Part shown: in pieces, positions 1 to 6,958 of the stretch | Numbering within the stretch: position 1 is the stretch's first letter | Layout: each line of letters starts with the position of its first letter | Origin: an uncultured Lachnospiraceae bacterium | GTDB taxonomy: Bacteria > Bacillota > Clostridia > Lachnospirales > Lachnospiraceae | Assembly: GCA_910583895.1 (NCBI GenBank) | Contig: CAJTYJ010000045.1 | Location: forward strand, 1-27,482 | Reading direction: 5' to 3' | Length of the DNA: 27,482 bases | The notes under the pieces: generated by a model | Told to the model about the DNA's origin: nothing | Databases searched by the model: none | The model's input: only the letters and a program-made list of their open reading frames with translations | Program-made: the position numbers and the translations under genes

Positions 1-72
1 GAAGCAATGGGGCTCGAACCCATGACCTCTCGCGTGTGAGGCGAACGCTCATCCCAGCTGAGCTATGCTTCC
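1..72 (-). tRNA. tRNA-Val (anticodon CAC), 3' end cut by window edge
   Basis: Read on the minus strand, the sequence folds as a tRNA. It has acceptor 5' strand GGAAGCA, then T8 and A9, a D-arm beginning GCTC, and an anticodon stem TTCGC/GCGAG closing the loop CTCACAC. The anticodon is CAC, which reads the valine codon GUG. A T-arm with GGTTCGAGCC follows. The 3' acceptor strand TGCTTC is visible, but its last paired C and the discriminator base lie before position 1. A TATAAT-type promoter lies immediately upstream. Confidence 0.93.
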
Positions 73-81
73 ATATCCCCT

Positions 82-109
82 ATTATAGCACGTCTGACAA
101 AAAATACAA
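82..109 (-). promoter_or_regulatory. sigma-A promoter of tRNA-Val
   Basis: On the minus strand a -35 box TTGTAT (104-109) is followed by a 16-nt spacer and a perfect -10 box TATAAT (82-87). The predicted transcription start near 75 lies only a few bases before the tRNA 5' end, which suits a stable-RNA gene. Confidence 0.7.
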
Positions 110-144
110 GATGGAATTTTAAGAAATTAAAAAGAATTACAAAA

Positions 145-807
145 TTACCAGATGGACGGCTTTTTGATCTCAGGTTCCGGTGCATCTCCGATGGTACTGC
201 GAAGGGAGAACTGGTAAAGAATCAATGTACTGGGGCTGAACATCAGGTTGCATTTGTAATCGACACCACGACTGTAGACAGACAGATCTTCTTGTTCAAA
301 ATCCGGGAACAGAGTTCTGGCTTTCTCACGGGTGAGCTCTTTTACAGGTACACCGCACAGCAGGATATTGTCAGGCAGTGTCTCTGCTACATGTGAAAGA
401 TGCAGCTCTACTCTGGTGATCGGAGCATCGCCCATACAGATTCCCTCTTCTTCGGTCCGCACCGAAAGACGCATAAAGGCGGAATCTGCAACCTCAATAA
501 ATAACTCATGGTAATTGACTCCTGGTTCTAAAACTTCTTTGGGATCCACTTCATGCTGTACGACCCGGTCCTCCTGCCATTTGGAGATCATAACCCGGAA
601 ACCGTCATCCAACAGTTCCTGTATGGTAGTTCTTCCTGCAAGTATTTCGTGATCATCTATGGTGACCGGAATCTCAGTCTGTGACAATTCCAGTAAAACT
701 GGTTCTTCCGTAACGGCCGGCTCTTCTGTCTGACTCCTGCCCGAGCAACCGGTCAGGATAGATAAGATCAGAAGCAGGGCGATTCCTGTTGATAATTGTT
801 GTTTCAT
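145..807 (-). CDS. Putative lipoprotein of unknown function
   Basis: The 220-residue protein opens with a signal peptide (KQQ, then a hydrophobic stretch to about residue 18) ending in the lipobox L-T-G-C, with the lipidated cysteine at residue 21. It is therefore predicted to be exported and anchored to the outer face of the membrane. An acidic linker rich in Glu, Thr and Pro follows (about 22-38), then a domain I do not recognise. The start at 807 is chosen because an AGGAGG site lies 8-13 bases upstream and the signal peptide begins there; the frame stays open to 852, but the extra residues are not signal-like. The gene is divergent from the ECF sigma gene at 1067. No specific function is claimed. 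Confidence 0.72.
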   Translation of the reverse strand: MKQQLSTGIALLLILSILTGCSGRSQTEEPAVTEEPVLLELSQTEIPVTIDDHEILAGRTTIQELLDDGFRVMISKWQEDRVVQHEVDPKEVLEPGVNYHELFIEVADSAFMRLSVRTEEEGICMGDAPITRVELHLSHVAETLPDNILLCGVPVKELTREKARTLFPDFEQEDLSVYSRGVDYKCNLMFSPSTLILYQFSLRSTIGDAPEPEIKKPSIW

Positions 808-1006
808 AATAGTTGGATCCTCCTGTCTATCGTTTTGCTTCAGCCCTCCCACTGTATGATCTTTTAGGATATTCTGTCACACATGTGCCTGAAAATCTTT
901 CCGGGGATTGTACGGCTTTTCGCTGTGGATTTTTCATCTCTCTGTCCTGAAAATTGTATCATATTTTTTCCTGTTTTTAAATTCTTTTTTTCTTTTTTCG
1001 AAAATT

Positions 1007-1033
1007 TGAAGTGTTTTCCATTTTCCACTCGTT
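1007..1033 (+). promoter_or_regulatory. Candidate ECF-type promoter of the sigma/anti-sigma operon
   Basis: TGAAGT (1007-1012), a 17-nt spacer and CGTT (1030-1033) resemble the Firmicutes ECF promoter form TGAAAC-N16/17-CGTC. The CGTT runs into TATAAT (1033-1038), so a housekeeping promoter could overlap it. The spacing equals that of the candidates at 2625 and 6379. Autoregulation by the sigma factor encoded at 1067 is inferred. Confidence 0.45.
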
Positions 1034-1066
1034 ATAATAAGTGAACCGTTCAGAGAGGAGGCAGGA

Positions 1067-1579
1067 ATGATCGAAGGGGAAGAACAGTTTGCAGCGCTGC
1101 TTGCCAAATATGAAAGGCTGGTCTATACGCTGTGCTGCCGGATGACCGGGAATCCGTTTGATGCACAGGATCTGACCCAGGACACCTTCCTGTCTGTCTA
1201 TCAGAAACTGCCTGGTTTTGACGGCAGGCATGAACGTGCATGGATTTGTCGGATTGCCACCAACAAATGTCTGGATCACCAAAAAAGTGCAGCCCGCAAA
1301 ATGGAACCGGCAAAAGAAGAGATATTTTTAGAGATTCCGGATCAAGCATCAAGTCCGGAAGCCGCCTGCTTGATGGAGGAGTCCAAAAAAGAAGTACTGG
1401 CTCTTTGCAGGCAGCTCCCGCCGCCGTATGACGAGATCGCAGAGGCACACTTCTATGAAGAAAAATCAGCAGGAGAGATCGCAGCAGAAAAAGGACGGAA
1501 TCCAAAGACTGTACAGACACAGATTTACCGCGCAAAAGCGCTTTTGAGAAAAAGACTGAAAGGAGACGGGGCCAGATGA
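1067..1579 (+). CDS. ECF-family RNA polymerase sigma factor
   Basis: The 170-residue protein has the two-domain layout of an ECF sigma factor. Region 2 (about residues 8-75) carries YERLVYTLCCRMTGN, then DAQDLTQDTFLSVYQ and the AWICRIATNKCLD stretch. Region 4 (about 113-165) is a helix-turn-helix with SAGEIAAEKGRNPKTVQTQIYRAK, which binds the -35 element. The length is normal for the family. The start at 1067 has a GAGAGGAGG site 6-15 bases upstream. The stop overlaps the next gene by four bases (ATGA), the coupling expected for a sigma factor and its anti-sigma factor. The inducing signal cannot be read from sequence; a cell-envelope signal is typical but not shown here. Confidence 0.92.
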   Translation: MIEGEEQFAALLAKYERLVYTLCCRMTGNPFDAQDLTQDTFLSVYQKLPGFDGRHERAWICRIATNKCLDHQKSAARKMEPAKEEIFLEIPDQASSPEAACLMEESKKEVLALCRQLPPPYDEIAEAHFYEEKSAGEIAAEKGRNPKTVQTQIYRAKALLRKRLKGDGAR

Positions 1580-2052
1580 GAACGTGGAGCGGACATCTGA
1601 CAGAAGAATGGCTGAAAGCCTGGAAGGCAGGTACCCTTTCAGCAGAAGAACAGCAGATGATTTTTACGCACACAGGCTGCTGTGATCACTGCGCCGAACT
1701 TTTGTTCGATTTTCTGGAACAAGACTTGGCAGAACCGCCTGCATATCTGCAGAAAGAGATTTTAGAGCAGAGTAAAAGTCTTCGGGTGCAGGCCGGCAGG
1801 AATGTCTATCAGACCTCCAGGCAGATGCGCCTGTTTTTATACAGCCTGAAAGTCGGATTTGCAGTGGCAGTATCTATTCTGGTTTTATTTGCGGTTCCGG
1901 TACAGGAGGAATCCTGGGCAAATCGAAAACCCCGGCTTTTAGAAGATGCCAGGCAAACCATTACAGAGCGGATTCAAAGCGGATTGAACCGGTTAGACCG
2001 GATTGGCGGATGGCTGATTGATATAGATGATAAGGAGGAGCAAAATGATTAG
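1576..2052 (+). CDS. Zinc-finger (zf-HC2) transmembrane anti-sigma factor
   Basis: The 158-residue protein has a cytoplasmic N-terminus with the zinc-binding anti-sigma signature H-x3-C-x2-C (His32, Cys36, Cys39), a single membrane segment at about residues 91-108, and a short, charged outer tail of about 50 residues. The layout matches ZAS-type anti-sigma factors, which hold the sigma factor at the membrane until a signal releases it. The outer part is short and has no recognisable sensor domain, so sensing may involve another protein, perhaps the membrane protein encoded next. The gene starts inside the stop codon of the sigma gene. The partner assignment rests on this overlap and on the motif. 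Confidence 0.85.
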   Translation: MRTWSGHLTEEWLKAWKAGTLSAEEQQMIFTHTGCCDHCAELLFDFLEQDLAEPPAYLQKEILEQSKSLRVQAGRNVYQTSRQMRLFLYSLKVGFAVAVSILVLFAVPVQEESWANRKPRLLEDARQTITERIQSGLNRLDRIGGWLIDIDDKEEQND

Positions 2053-2602
2053 AAAAAAGAATGGATTTATGACATTTATATGTTCTCTGGTGCCGGGGGC
2101 AGGAGAGATGTATCTGGGATTTATGAAAGAAGGCTTAAGCATCATGTGTCTGACTTTTGGACTGATGATCCTCATCACGACACTGGAACTGCAGGGGATG
2201 TTGCCCGGTCTGATCATCCTATGGTTTTACAGCCTGTTTAACACACACAATAAGGCAAGTCTTCCGGATGAAGAGTTTTACGCGCTGGAAGATGATTATC
2301 TGTTCCATCTGAATCAGCTTTTGCCGGAAGGAAGGCTAAATGACAATCAGACAAAAGTATTTGGCTGGATTCTGCTGCTGCTTGGCATTTTGCTGATCTG
2401 GAGACCATCAATCCAGAATCTGACAGCTGTGCTTCGGGTATATGTTTCTTCAGATTTTGCAAGTCTTGTGGGAAATTATCTGTATCGCCTTCCAAGGTTT
2501 GTGATGGCTGTCATCCTGATGATCAGCGGGATCCGTCTGATCCGCCGCAAAAAAGTAGAACTGGACCTAGAATCTATCCTGGATCAGGATGAAAACAAAT
2601 AA
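2045..2602 (+). CDS. Multi-pass membrane protein with a TM2-like N-terminus
   Basis: The 185-residue protein begins with a basic stretch followed by SLVPGAGEMYLGFMKEG, which resembles the start of TM2-domain proteins. Four or five hydrophobic segments follow (about residues 8-25, 31-50, 56-66, 100-118 and 147-167), and the tail is charged. The start at 2045 is preferred over an in-frame ATG at 2027 because the AAGGAGG site (about 2032-2038) lies between them. The gene overlaps the anti-sigma gene by eight bases, so it belongs to the same operon. A role as sensor or accessory protein of the sigma system is inferred; no catalytic motif is visible. Confidence 0.72.
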   Translation: MIRKKNGFMTFICSLVPGAGEMYLGFMKEGLSIMCLTFGLMILITTLELQGMLPGLIILWFYSLFNTHNKASLPDEEFYALEDDYLFHLNQLLPEGRLNDNQTKVFGWILLLLGILLIWRPSIQNLTAVLRVYVSSDFASLVGNYLYRLPRFVMAVILMISGIRLIRRKKVELDLESILDQDENK

Positions 2603-2624
2603 ATTTTAAATTTTTTCTTTCTTT

Positions 2625-2651
2625 TGAAACTTTTTTGATACAAAAAGCGTC
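2625..2651 (+). promoter_or_regulatory. ECF-type promoter upstream of the 130-residue gene
   Basis: TGAAAC (2625-2630), a 17-nt spacer and CGTC (2648-2651) match the Firmicutes ECF consensus of the sigma-W/M/X type. No good TTGACA/TATAAT pair is seen at this spot. It lies just after the sigma/anti-sigma operon and before the gene at 2726, suggesting that gene is a target of the neighbouring sigma factor. Confidence 0.65.
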
Positions 2652-2725
2652 TAATATAGTAGAACCATAAAAGATAACTGAAAAGTACGACACGGTTATA
2701 AAAACATGCAAAGGACGGAGGAAAG

Positions 2726-3118
2726 ATGATTCACGCTTTATTGGATGCCCTTCACAGGCAACAGATGGAACAATACGAAAAACAGAATATCTATGAGCTG
2801 GATTACCGCAATCCGGCGATCAAGGACTCTGATGTGTTACTGATTAACCTGGCCGCAGAATATCTGGGACTTCAGAAGACCGTGGAGCTGGCACTGGCCT
2901 GCCATGCCAAAGTGGTTTCTCTGATCCTTTGGGATCCGCAAAACGATCATTCAATTCCGCAGGATGGACGCGGCTCAAAGACTTACCGGGCGATTTCTCT
3001 GGAACGGGCAGTGGTGGAATTTCAGGCACGAAATATGGACCTTGTGTATATGAGAAATCCCCAGGACGAGGACGGGAACCGACTGATCCGGCTGGATTTT
3101 CAGAGTGTATGCGCATAG
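2726..3118 (+). CDS. Conserved-looking hypothetical protein, candidate ECF sigma target
   Basis: I do not recognise this 130-residue protein. It is soluble (no signal peptide or membrane segment) with alternating hydrophobic stretches, for example DVLLINLAAEYLGL and AKVVSLILW, which suggest a small alpha/beta fold. A GGAGG site lies within the 15 bases before the ATG. The gene has its own ECF-type promoter at 2625 and a strong terminator 11 bases after the stop, so it forms a single-gene transcription unit. The promoter suggests control by the sigma factor encoded at 1067, but this is inference. Confidence 0.7.
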   Translation: MIHALLDALHRQQMEQYEKQNIYELDYRNPAIKDSDVLLINLAAEYLGLQKTVELALACHAKVVSLILWDPQNDHSIPQDGRGSKTYRAISLERAVVEFQARNMDLVYMRNPQDEDGNRLIRLDFQSVCA

Positions 3119-3129
3119 AAAAAAGGGAA

Positions 3130-3175
3130 GAGTACAGGACTGCTTGCTGTGAAAACGGTTCTGGACTCTTTTTTT
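3130..3175 (+). terminator. Rho-independent terminator after the 130-residue gene
   Basis: The arms 3130-3142 and 3156-3168 pair over 13 positions with one mismatch (A-G) and two wobble pairs. The stem is followed at once by seven T residues (3169-3175). The hairpin starts 11 bases after the upstream stop codon. Confidence 0.88.
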
Positions 3176-3215
3176 GTCTACTGGATGCAAATGGAATGTA
3201 TCAGGGAAACTTGAT

Positions 3216-3237
3216 ACCCCGTTGCTTGCAGCGGGGT
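3216..3237. repeat. Compact GC-rich palindrome (possible second terminator or dispersed repeat)
   Basis: ACCCCGTTGC and GCAGCGGGGT form a 10-bp stem (one wobble pair) around a TT centre. A run of five T residues begins seven bases downstream (3244-3248), so it could act as a back-up terminator. It lies in the 348-base non-coding stretch 3119-3466. Confidence 0.65.
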
Positions 3238-3264
3238 CTTTGATTTTTCGGAGTTTCGCCAGAG

Positions 3265-3316
3265 CGTGTTTGAAAACTGCTTTCCGGCAGATTTCGGGAA
3301 TGAATTTTCAAATACG
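3265..3316. repeat. Nested palindromic element
   Basis: The arms CGTGTTTGAAAA (3265-3276) and TTTTCAAATACG (3305-3316) pair over 12 positions with one G-T wobble. They enclose a smaller hairpin with stem CTGC/GCAG (3277-3290). No T-run follows, so it is not a typical terminator. The form suggests a dispersed palindromic repeat or a structured RNA segment. No second copy occurs in this window. Confidence 0.55.
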
Positions 3317-3401
3317 ATCCAGGTATCATGCAGACCAAACACAGGAGTTTTGGAAAAAGCGTATCAGACAGGAAGAGAAAAAAGAGCAGGGGAATAGGGG
3401 A

Positions 3402-3430
3402 TGGATTTTGCAGGAGAGATCCGGTATAAT
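3402..3430 (+). promoter_or_regulatory. Possible promoter of the 964-residue gene
   Basis: A perfect TATAAT (3425-3430) lies 36 bases before the start codon at 3467. The -35 box at 17-nt spacing is the weak TGGATT (3402-3407). The rest of 3317-3466 shows nothing I can name apart from the GAGGAGG ribosome binding site at 3452-3458. Confidence 0.45.
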
Positions 3431-3466
3431 TGTTAAAAAGTAAGTGATCATGAGGAGGAAGCGCGT

Positions 3467-6361
3467 ATGGCAGAGTCAGAATATCGTTTCGGGAAGGATA
3501 CCGGGGAGGCGGAGACTGGAAGGCCGGATAACCAAAGGAAGATACGGCCGCAAAGCTGTTCCTGGAAAGGGACATCAGCTGGAAATCCTTTTCGCAGCGG
3601 AGAAGAGATTGAGAAGTTTCGGGAATTGTATACAGGAAAGTGCAGGAAGGACCGGGTGGCCTGGTCGGATTATTTTCTGTCAGGAATCTTTTTAAAAGGA
3701 TACCGGGAAGAAGAATTTGTAAAGCTTATGTGGGAGGTGGCCCGGGACTTTCAGACGGAATATCCGCCCAGCAAAGAATTTTTGACAGAACTTTATATTG
3801 CCTATGGAATCCGGAAGGTTGGGGATCAGTTCCAGGCGGAGAATCAGGCAATATTCACGGGGATTGAGTACATTGTGGAGATCGCCCGGATGGGGCCGGC
3901 TGTTACCGCCTTTAAGAAAAATGATCCGGCCATGCAGGCGGGGTTTCGGGACTATCGGGAGCTTTTGGTGCTTGCACAGGATGAGACCTGGACCGATGCA
4001 CAGACGCTTTATCTGGGAAAGATTATTGACCGTTACCTGCTCTCCAATATTTCAGACCGGCCGATTGCCAATGCCGGTCAGTACGAGTTGTCCCAAAGAC
4101 ATCCCAAATCGCTGAAGCTGATCACATATTTTTTCCGACATACGAAACTTCCGGACAGAGTTTACCGGATATTATGGGATCATCTGCGACTGGATACAGC
4201 CACCAACGGGAGGGAAAAGCTGCTTTATGGCGGTCTTCGGGAGGCAGTGCTGTCCAGGATTCCAAATCTTTTGGAAAAACCCCGGATCAGCTTTACAAAA
4301 GTAATCCGGGATTTTAATCAGTATGATACAGGCACCTCGTATTTTTTCAACGAAGGAAAAACAGAAGAAGAGCGGCAGCGGCTGGACTGCTATTTGGCCC
4401 GTGAAGATGTGGCAGATGCCCTGACGGATGCGTCTTTTGTAGAAGAACAGGTGCTGCGTTACTGGATCCGTAAGGAAAGCGGAAAATATCTGCTTTTAAA
4501 GCTTCAGGATTATTTTGAAAAGCACCCGGATGCGCCCTACAGCAGTCAGATTCTGGAAAAGATCGCGCAGGCATCCAAAGACCGGGAGGTGACGGATCAG
4601 TTAGTGACAGAACTTACAGAAGATGAACAGTCCGGTTTTACATGGGGCAGCTTTGATTTTCAGAAACGGGCCTATGTGCGCTACTATCTGAATGCTGCTT
4701 TTCATCTGGCCCGGGGCATACAAAAATCCATCTGTCTGGAACAATACTTGGCAGAGCGGATGCCTTACTCTCCCAAGTGGAGCAGACAGCTTGCAGATCC
4801 AAAGATAAGCGGTCTTTCTCCCATACAGATCTGGTTTGAGGATCAGGTGCTTTCGATCCATTTTCATCCAAGGCATCTGGAATACCGCTGGAACGACAGT
4901 CTGTATGTGCCCCGTTTTCCGGGAGAAGCTTTGACCGATGTCGAAGAGGATGCGAAGTTCTGGCTTCTTGTGCCCATCGCGGCGGCGCCTTATAAAGAAC
5001 ATCTTGCAATCTACAAAGAACTTATGCGGCGGCTTTCCAGGCTTCCGGTACACGAAGAAGATATTTCGGTCATTGCAGACTGTATCGCCGGGGATATCTG
5101 CCGTCTGGGAGCAGAAGATTTTCCGGTCTGCAGTCTTTATGCGGAGCGAGGAGAGCAGTTTTTCGGATGCGATATTTACGAGAATGCCTCCTATCTGCTC
5201 TATGAAAAAATCAGATATCAAAAAGTTCCTCTTCCAGGCAGCGGCTGTAAAGCCAGTGATCAAGAGATGGCAGTGCGGATCGGAACAAGGCTTTTAAGAG
5301 CGCTTTCGAAGGCTGAGGGACCGATCCGGATTTCCATGGCGGTTCTGCCAAAGCAGGTTCTGGTTCGAATGCCTTATCACCCGGAGAAAATAATCTCGCA
5401 GGAGGATATCACAGAGGAAACCGTTTTGGAGCTTCTGACCGAATATTTTGATGAGAAACTGAATCGGCTGGAACTGTCCTATGGCGGACATGCACTGATC
5501 TTTATCAAGGAGGGGAAAAAATCAGCCCAATATGCCTGCTTTTATTTTAATCATCAGACCCAGGACTGGTATGCTCTGGTGAGTATGCCGGAATTGTACC
5601 GGGAAGTAAGCACAGAGGATGTGAACCGGATTCCTTTTGGACTGGGACGGCTTCCGGATTATGTGATTCATCCGAATTCTGGTTATATCCGCGATCAGCT
5701 GGAAGATATCTTTTCACAGATAGCCTGTTCCGTGCCGAATCCCAGGAGTATGATGTGGTCGCCTCAGATCTATCGTTTTGAAACCAGACAGCGCTACTGT
5801 CTTGCCAGGAGGCTGTACGGGGGATATCCGGCCAGCCAGGCCTTCAACCAGATTCAGGACCGGTTTTATCTGCCTCATCTTCCGGTTCGGATGTCTTACA
5901 CGGAGATGGATGGAACTCCATCCAAAACCATAGAGGTGGGAAAACAGAAGGCAGAGGTTCAACAGCAGCTTTTCCGCTATATGTGGGGACAGCTTGGAAC
6001 GCTTACGCTCACCTGGCAGTATCATACATCCATATCCACCTCATGCCGCCATCTGGTGCTTTTGCAGGATGAGGGAAGGCATCTGATGATTTATGCAGAT
6101 GACGGCAGGGAAGCTGCCACCTGTCTGGTTTTTGATAAGCAGGAATACATGGCGGCAGAAGGGAAGAAATACCGAAAAGAACTATTTTTGGGGAAGAAAG
6201 TGCCCGGCTATCTGGTGCACACCAATCTCAGGAGAATCCGGGATTATCTGGATCTTTTGATCAGCGAGATTTTGGATCCTTCTGCCATTCTGGATCTTTT
6301 TGGAGAATTTGCATACGAAGGCCGGGAAGGCTATGAAGATTTGAAGAAAGGATATCTGTAA
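3467..6361 (+). CDS. Large soluble protein of unknown function (964 residues)
   Basis: This long frame has a good GAGGAGG site eight bases before its ATG and is certainly coding. The first 45 or so residues are polar, charged and low in structure. The rest is rich in aromatic and charged residues, with no signal peptide, membrane segment or nucleotide-binding motif. The block at about 65-115 (WSDYFLSGIFLKGYREEEF ... ELYIAYGI) reminds me of the region after the J domain in large DnaJ-like proteins of Lachnospiraceae, but no J domain (no HPD motif in a helical N-terminus) is present; this similarity is an impression only. It appears to be transcribed alone. No function is assigned. Confidence 0.8.
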   Translation: MAESEYRFGKDTGEAETGRPDNQRKIRPQSCSWKGTSAGNPFRSGEEIEKFRELYTGKCRKDRVAWSDYFLSGIFLKGYREEEFVKLMWEVARDFQTEYPPSKEFLTELYIAYGIRKVGDQFQAENQAIFTGIEYIVEIARMGPAVTAFKKNDPAMQAGFRDYRELLVLAQDETWTDAQTLYLGKIIDRYLLSNISDRPIANAGQYELSQRHPKSLKLITYFFRHTKLPDRVYRILWDHLRLDTATNGREKLLYGGLREAVLSRIPNLLEKPRISFTKVIRDFNQYDTGTSYFFNEGKTEEERQRLDCYLAREDVADALTDASFVEEQVLRYWIRKESGKYLLLKLQDYFEKHPDAPYSSQILEKIAQASKDREVTDQLVTELTEDEQSGFTWGSFDFQKRAYVRYYLNAAFHLARGIQKSICLEQYLAERMPYSPKWSRQLADPKISGLSPIQIWFEDQVLSIHFHPRHLEYRWNDSLYVPRFPGEALTDVEEDAKFWLLVPIAAAPYKEHLAIYKELMRRLSRLPVHEEDISVIADCIAGDICRLGAEDFPVCSLYAERGEQFFGCDIYENASYLLYEKIRYQKVPLPGSGCKASDQEMAVRIGTRLLRALSKAEGPIRISMAVLPKQVLVRMPYHPEKIISQEDITEETVLELLTEYFDEKLNRLELSYGGHALIFIKEGKKSAQYACFYFNHQTQDWYALVSMPELYREVSTEDVNRIPFGLGRLPDYVIHPNSGYIRDQLEDIFSQIACSVPNPRSMMWSPQIYRFETRQRYCLARRLYGGYPASQAFNQIQDRFYLPHLPVRMSYTEMDGTPSKTIEVGKQKAEVQQQLFRYMWGQLGTLTLTWQYHTSISTSCRHLVLLQDEGRHLMIYADDGREAATCLVFDKQEYMAAEGKKYRKELFLGKKVPGYLVHTNLRRIRDYLDLLISEILDPSAILDLFGEFAYEGREGYEDLKKGYL

Positions 6362-6378
6362 AAAAATTTTTTTCATTC

Positions 6379-6405
6379 TGTAACCTTTTCCTCCCCCGGT
6401 TCATC
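6379..6405 (+). promoter_or_regulatory. ECF-type promoter of the second sigma operon
   Basis: TGTAAC (6379-6384), a 17-nt spacer and CATC (6402-6405, in CATCTAAC) fit the sigma-X/M-like form TGTAAC-N16/17-CGTC with one change. It precedes the ECF sigma gene at 6473, suggesting positive autoregulation. Confidence 0.58.
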
Positions 6406-6472
6406 TAACTGTTGTAAAACAAATTGAAAGCCAGAGGATTCAGCGCTGAAACCTGCAGGAAAGGCAGACAAG

Positions 6473-6958
6473 ATGAACAAGGAACAATTTACGGCAGAGG
6501 TATTGAAGGCAGAGAAAAGTCTGTACCACATTGCAAAATCTATTCTGAAAAATGACGAGGATTGTGCGGATGCCATGCAAAATGCGATTCTTTCCGCGTA
6601 TCAGAAACTGCATACGTTGAAGAACGAAGTCTATTTTAAAACCTGGATTACCCGGATTCTGATCAACGAATCTTATCAGCTGATCCGGGAGCGCAAAAAG
6701 CAGGTGTCCTATGAAGATTACCTGGACGAGCGTACAGCAAACGATCAGACCGTTTATTCGGAGCTGTATCTGACCGTCCAGAAGCTTCCAGAGCATTACC
6801 GGGTTCCTTTTGTCCTTCATTATGTGGAAGGTTATTCGGTAAAAGAGATCGCGGGCATTTTGAATCTTTCAGAAAGTACAGTGAAAGTCAGACTTTATCG
6901 TGCAAGAAACCTTATGAAAGAGAGGCTGAATGGGGAATATGGTTATGAAACATGTTGA
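6473..6958 (+). CDS. ECF-family sigma factor (paired with a DUF4179 anti-sigma)
   Basis: The 161-residue protein has sigma region 2 (about residues 5-75, with SLYHIAKSILKNDEDCADAM and KTWITRILINESY) and region 4 (about 105-155, with LPEHYRVPFVLHYVEGYS and EIAGILNLSESTVKVRLYRA). The region-4 pattern is the classic helix-turn-helix of SigV-like ECF factors. An AGGAAAGG site lies nine bases upstream of the ATG. The 3' end overlaps the anti-sigma gene, and an ECF-type promoter lies upstream. It shares little sequence with the sigma factor at 1067 beyond the family motifs, so the two probably read different signals. Confidence 0.93.
   Translation: MNKEQFTAEVLKAEKSLYHIAKSILKNDEDCADAMQNAILSAYQKLHTLKNEVYFKTWITRILINESYQLIRERKKQVSYEDYLDERTANDQTVYSELYLTVQKLPEHYRVPFVLHYVEGYSVKEIAGILNLSESTVKVRLYRARNLMKERLNGEYGYETC

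Noticed and set aside
853..1000. Possible promoter of the lipoprotein gene on the minus strand (GTGACA-like)
   Set aside because: No acceptable -10 box lies at 16-18 bases from it, so I could not define a promoter.
3174..3695. Short plus-strand frames in and after the intergenic region
   Set aside because: They overlap palindromes and the terminator, lack ribosome binding sites, and differ in frame from the real gene at 3467.
4601..5263. Minus-strand open frame inside the 964-residue gene
   Set aside because: The plus-strand gene has a clear start and continuous coding. The opposite frame has no start signals.
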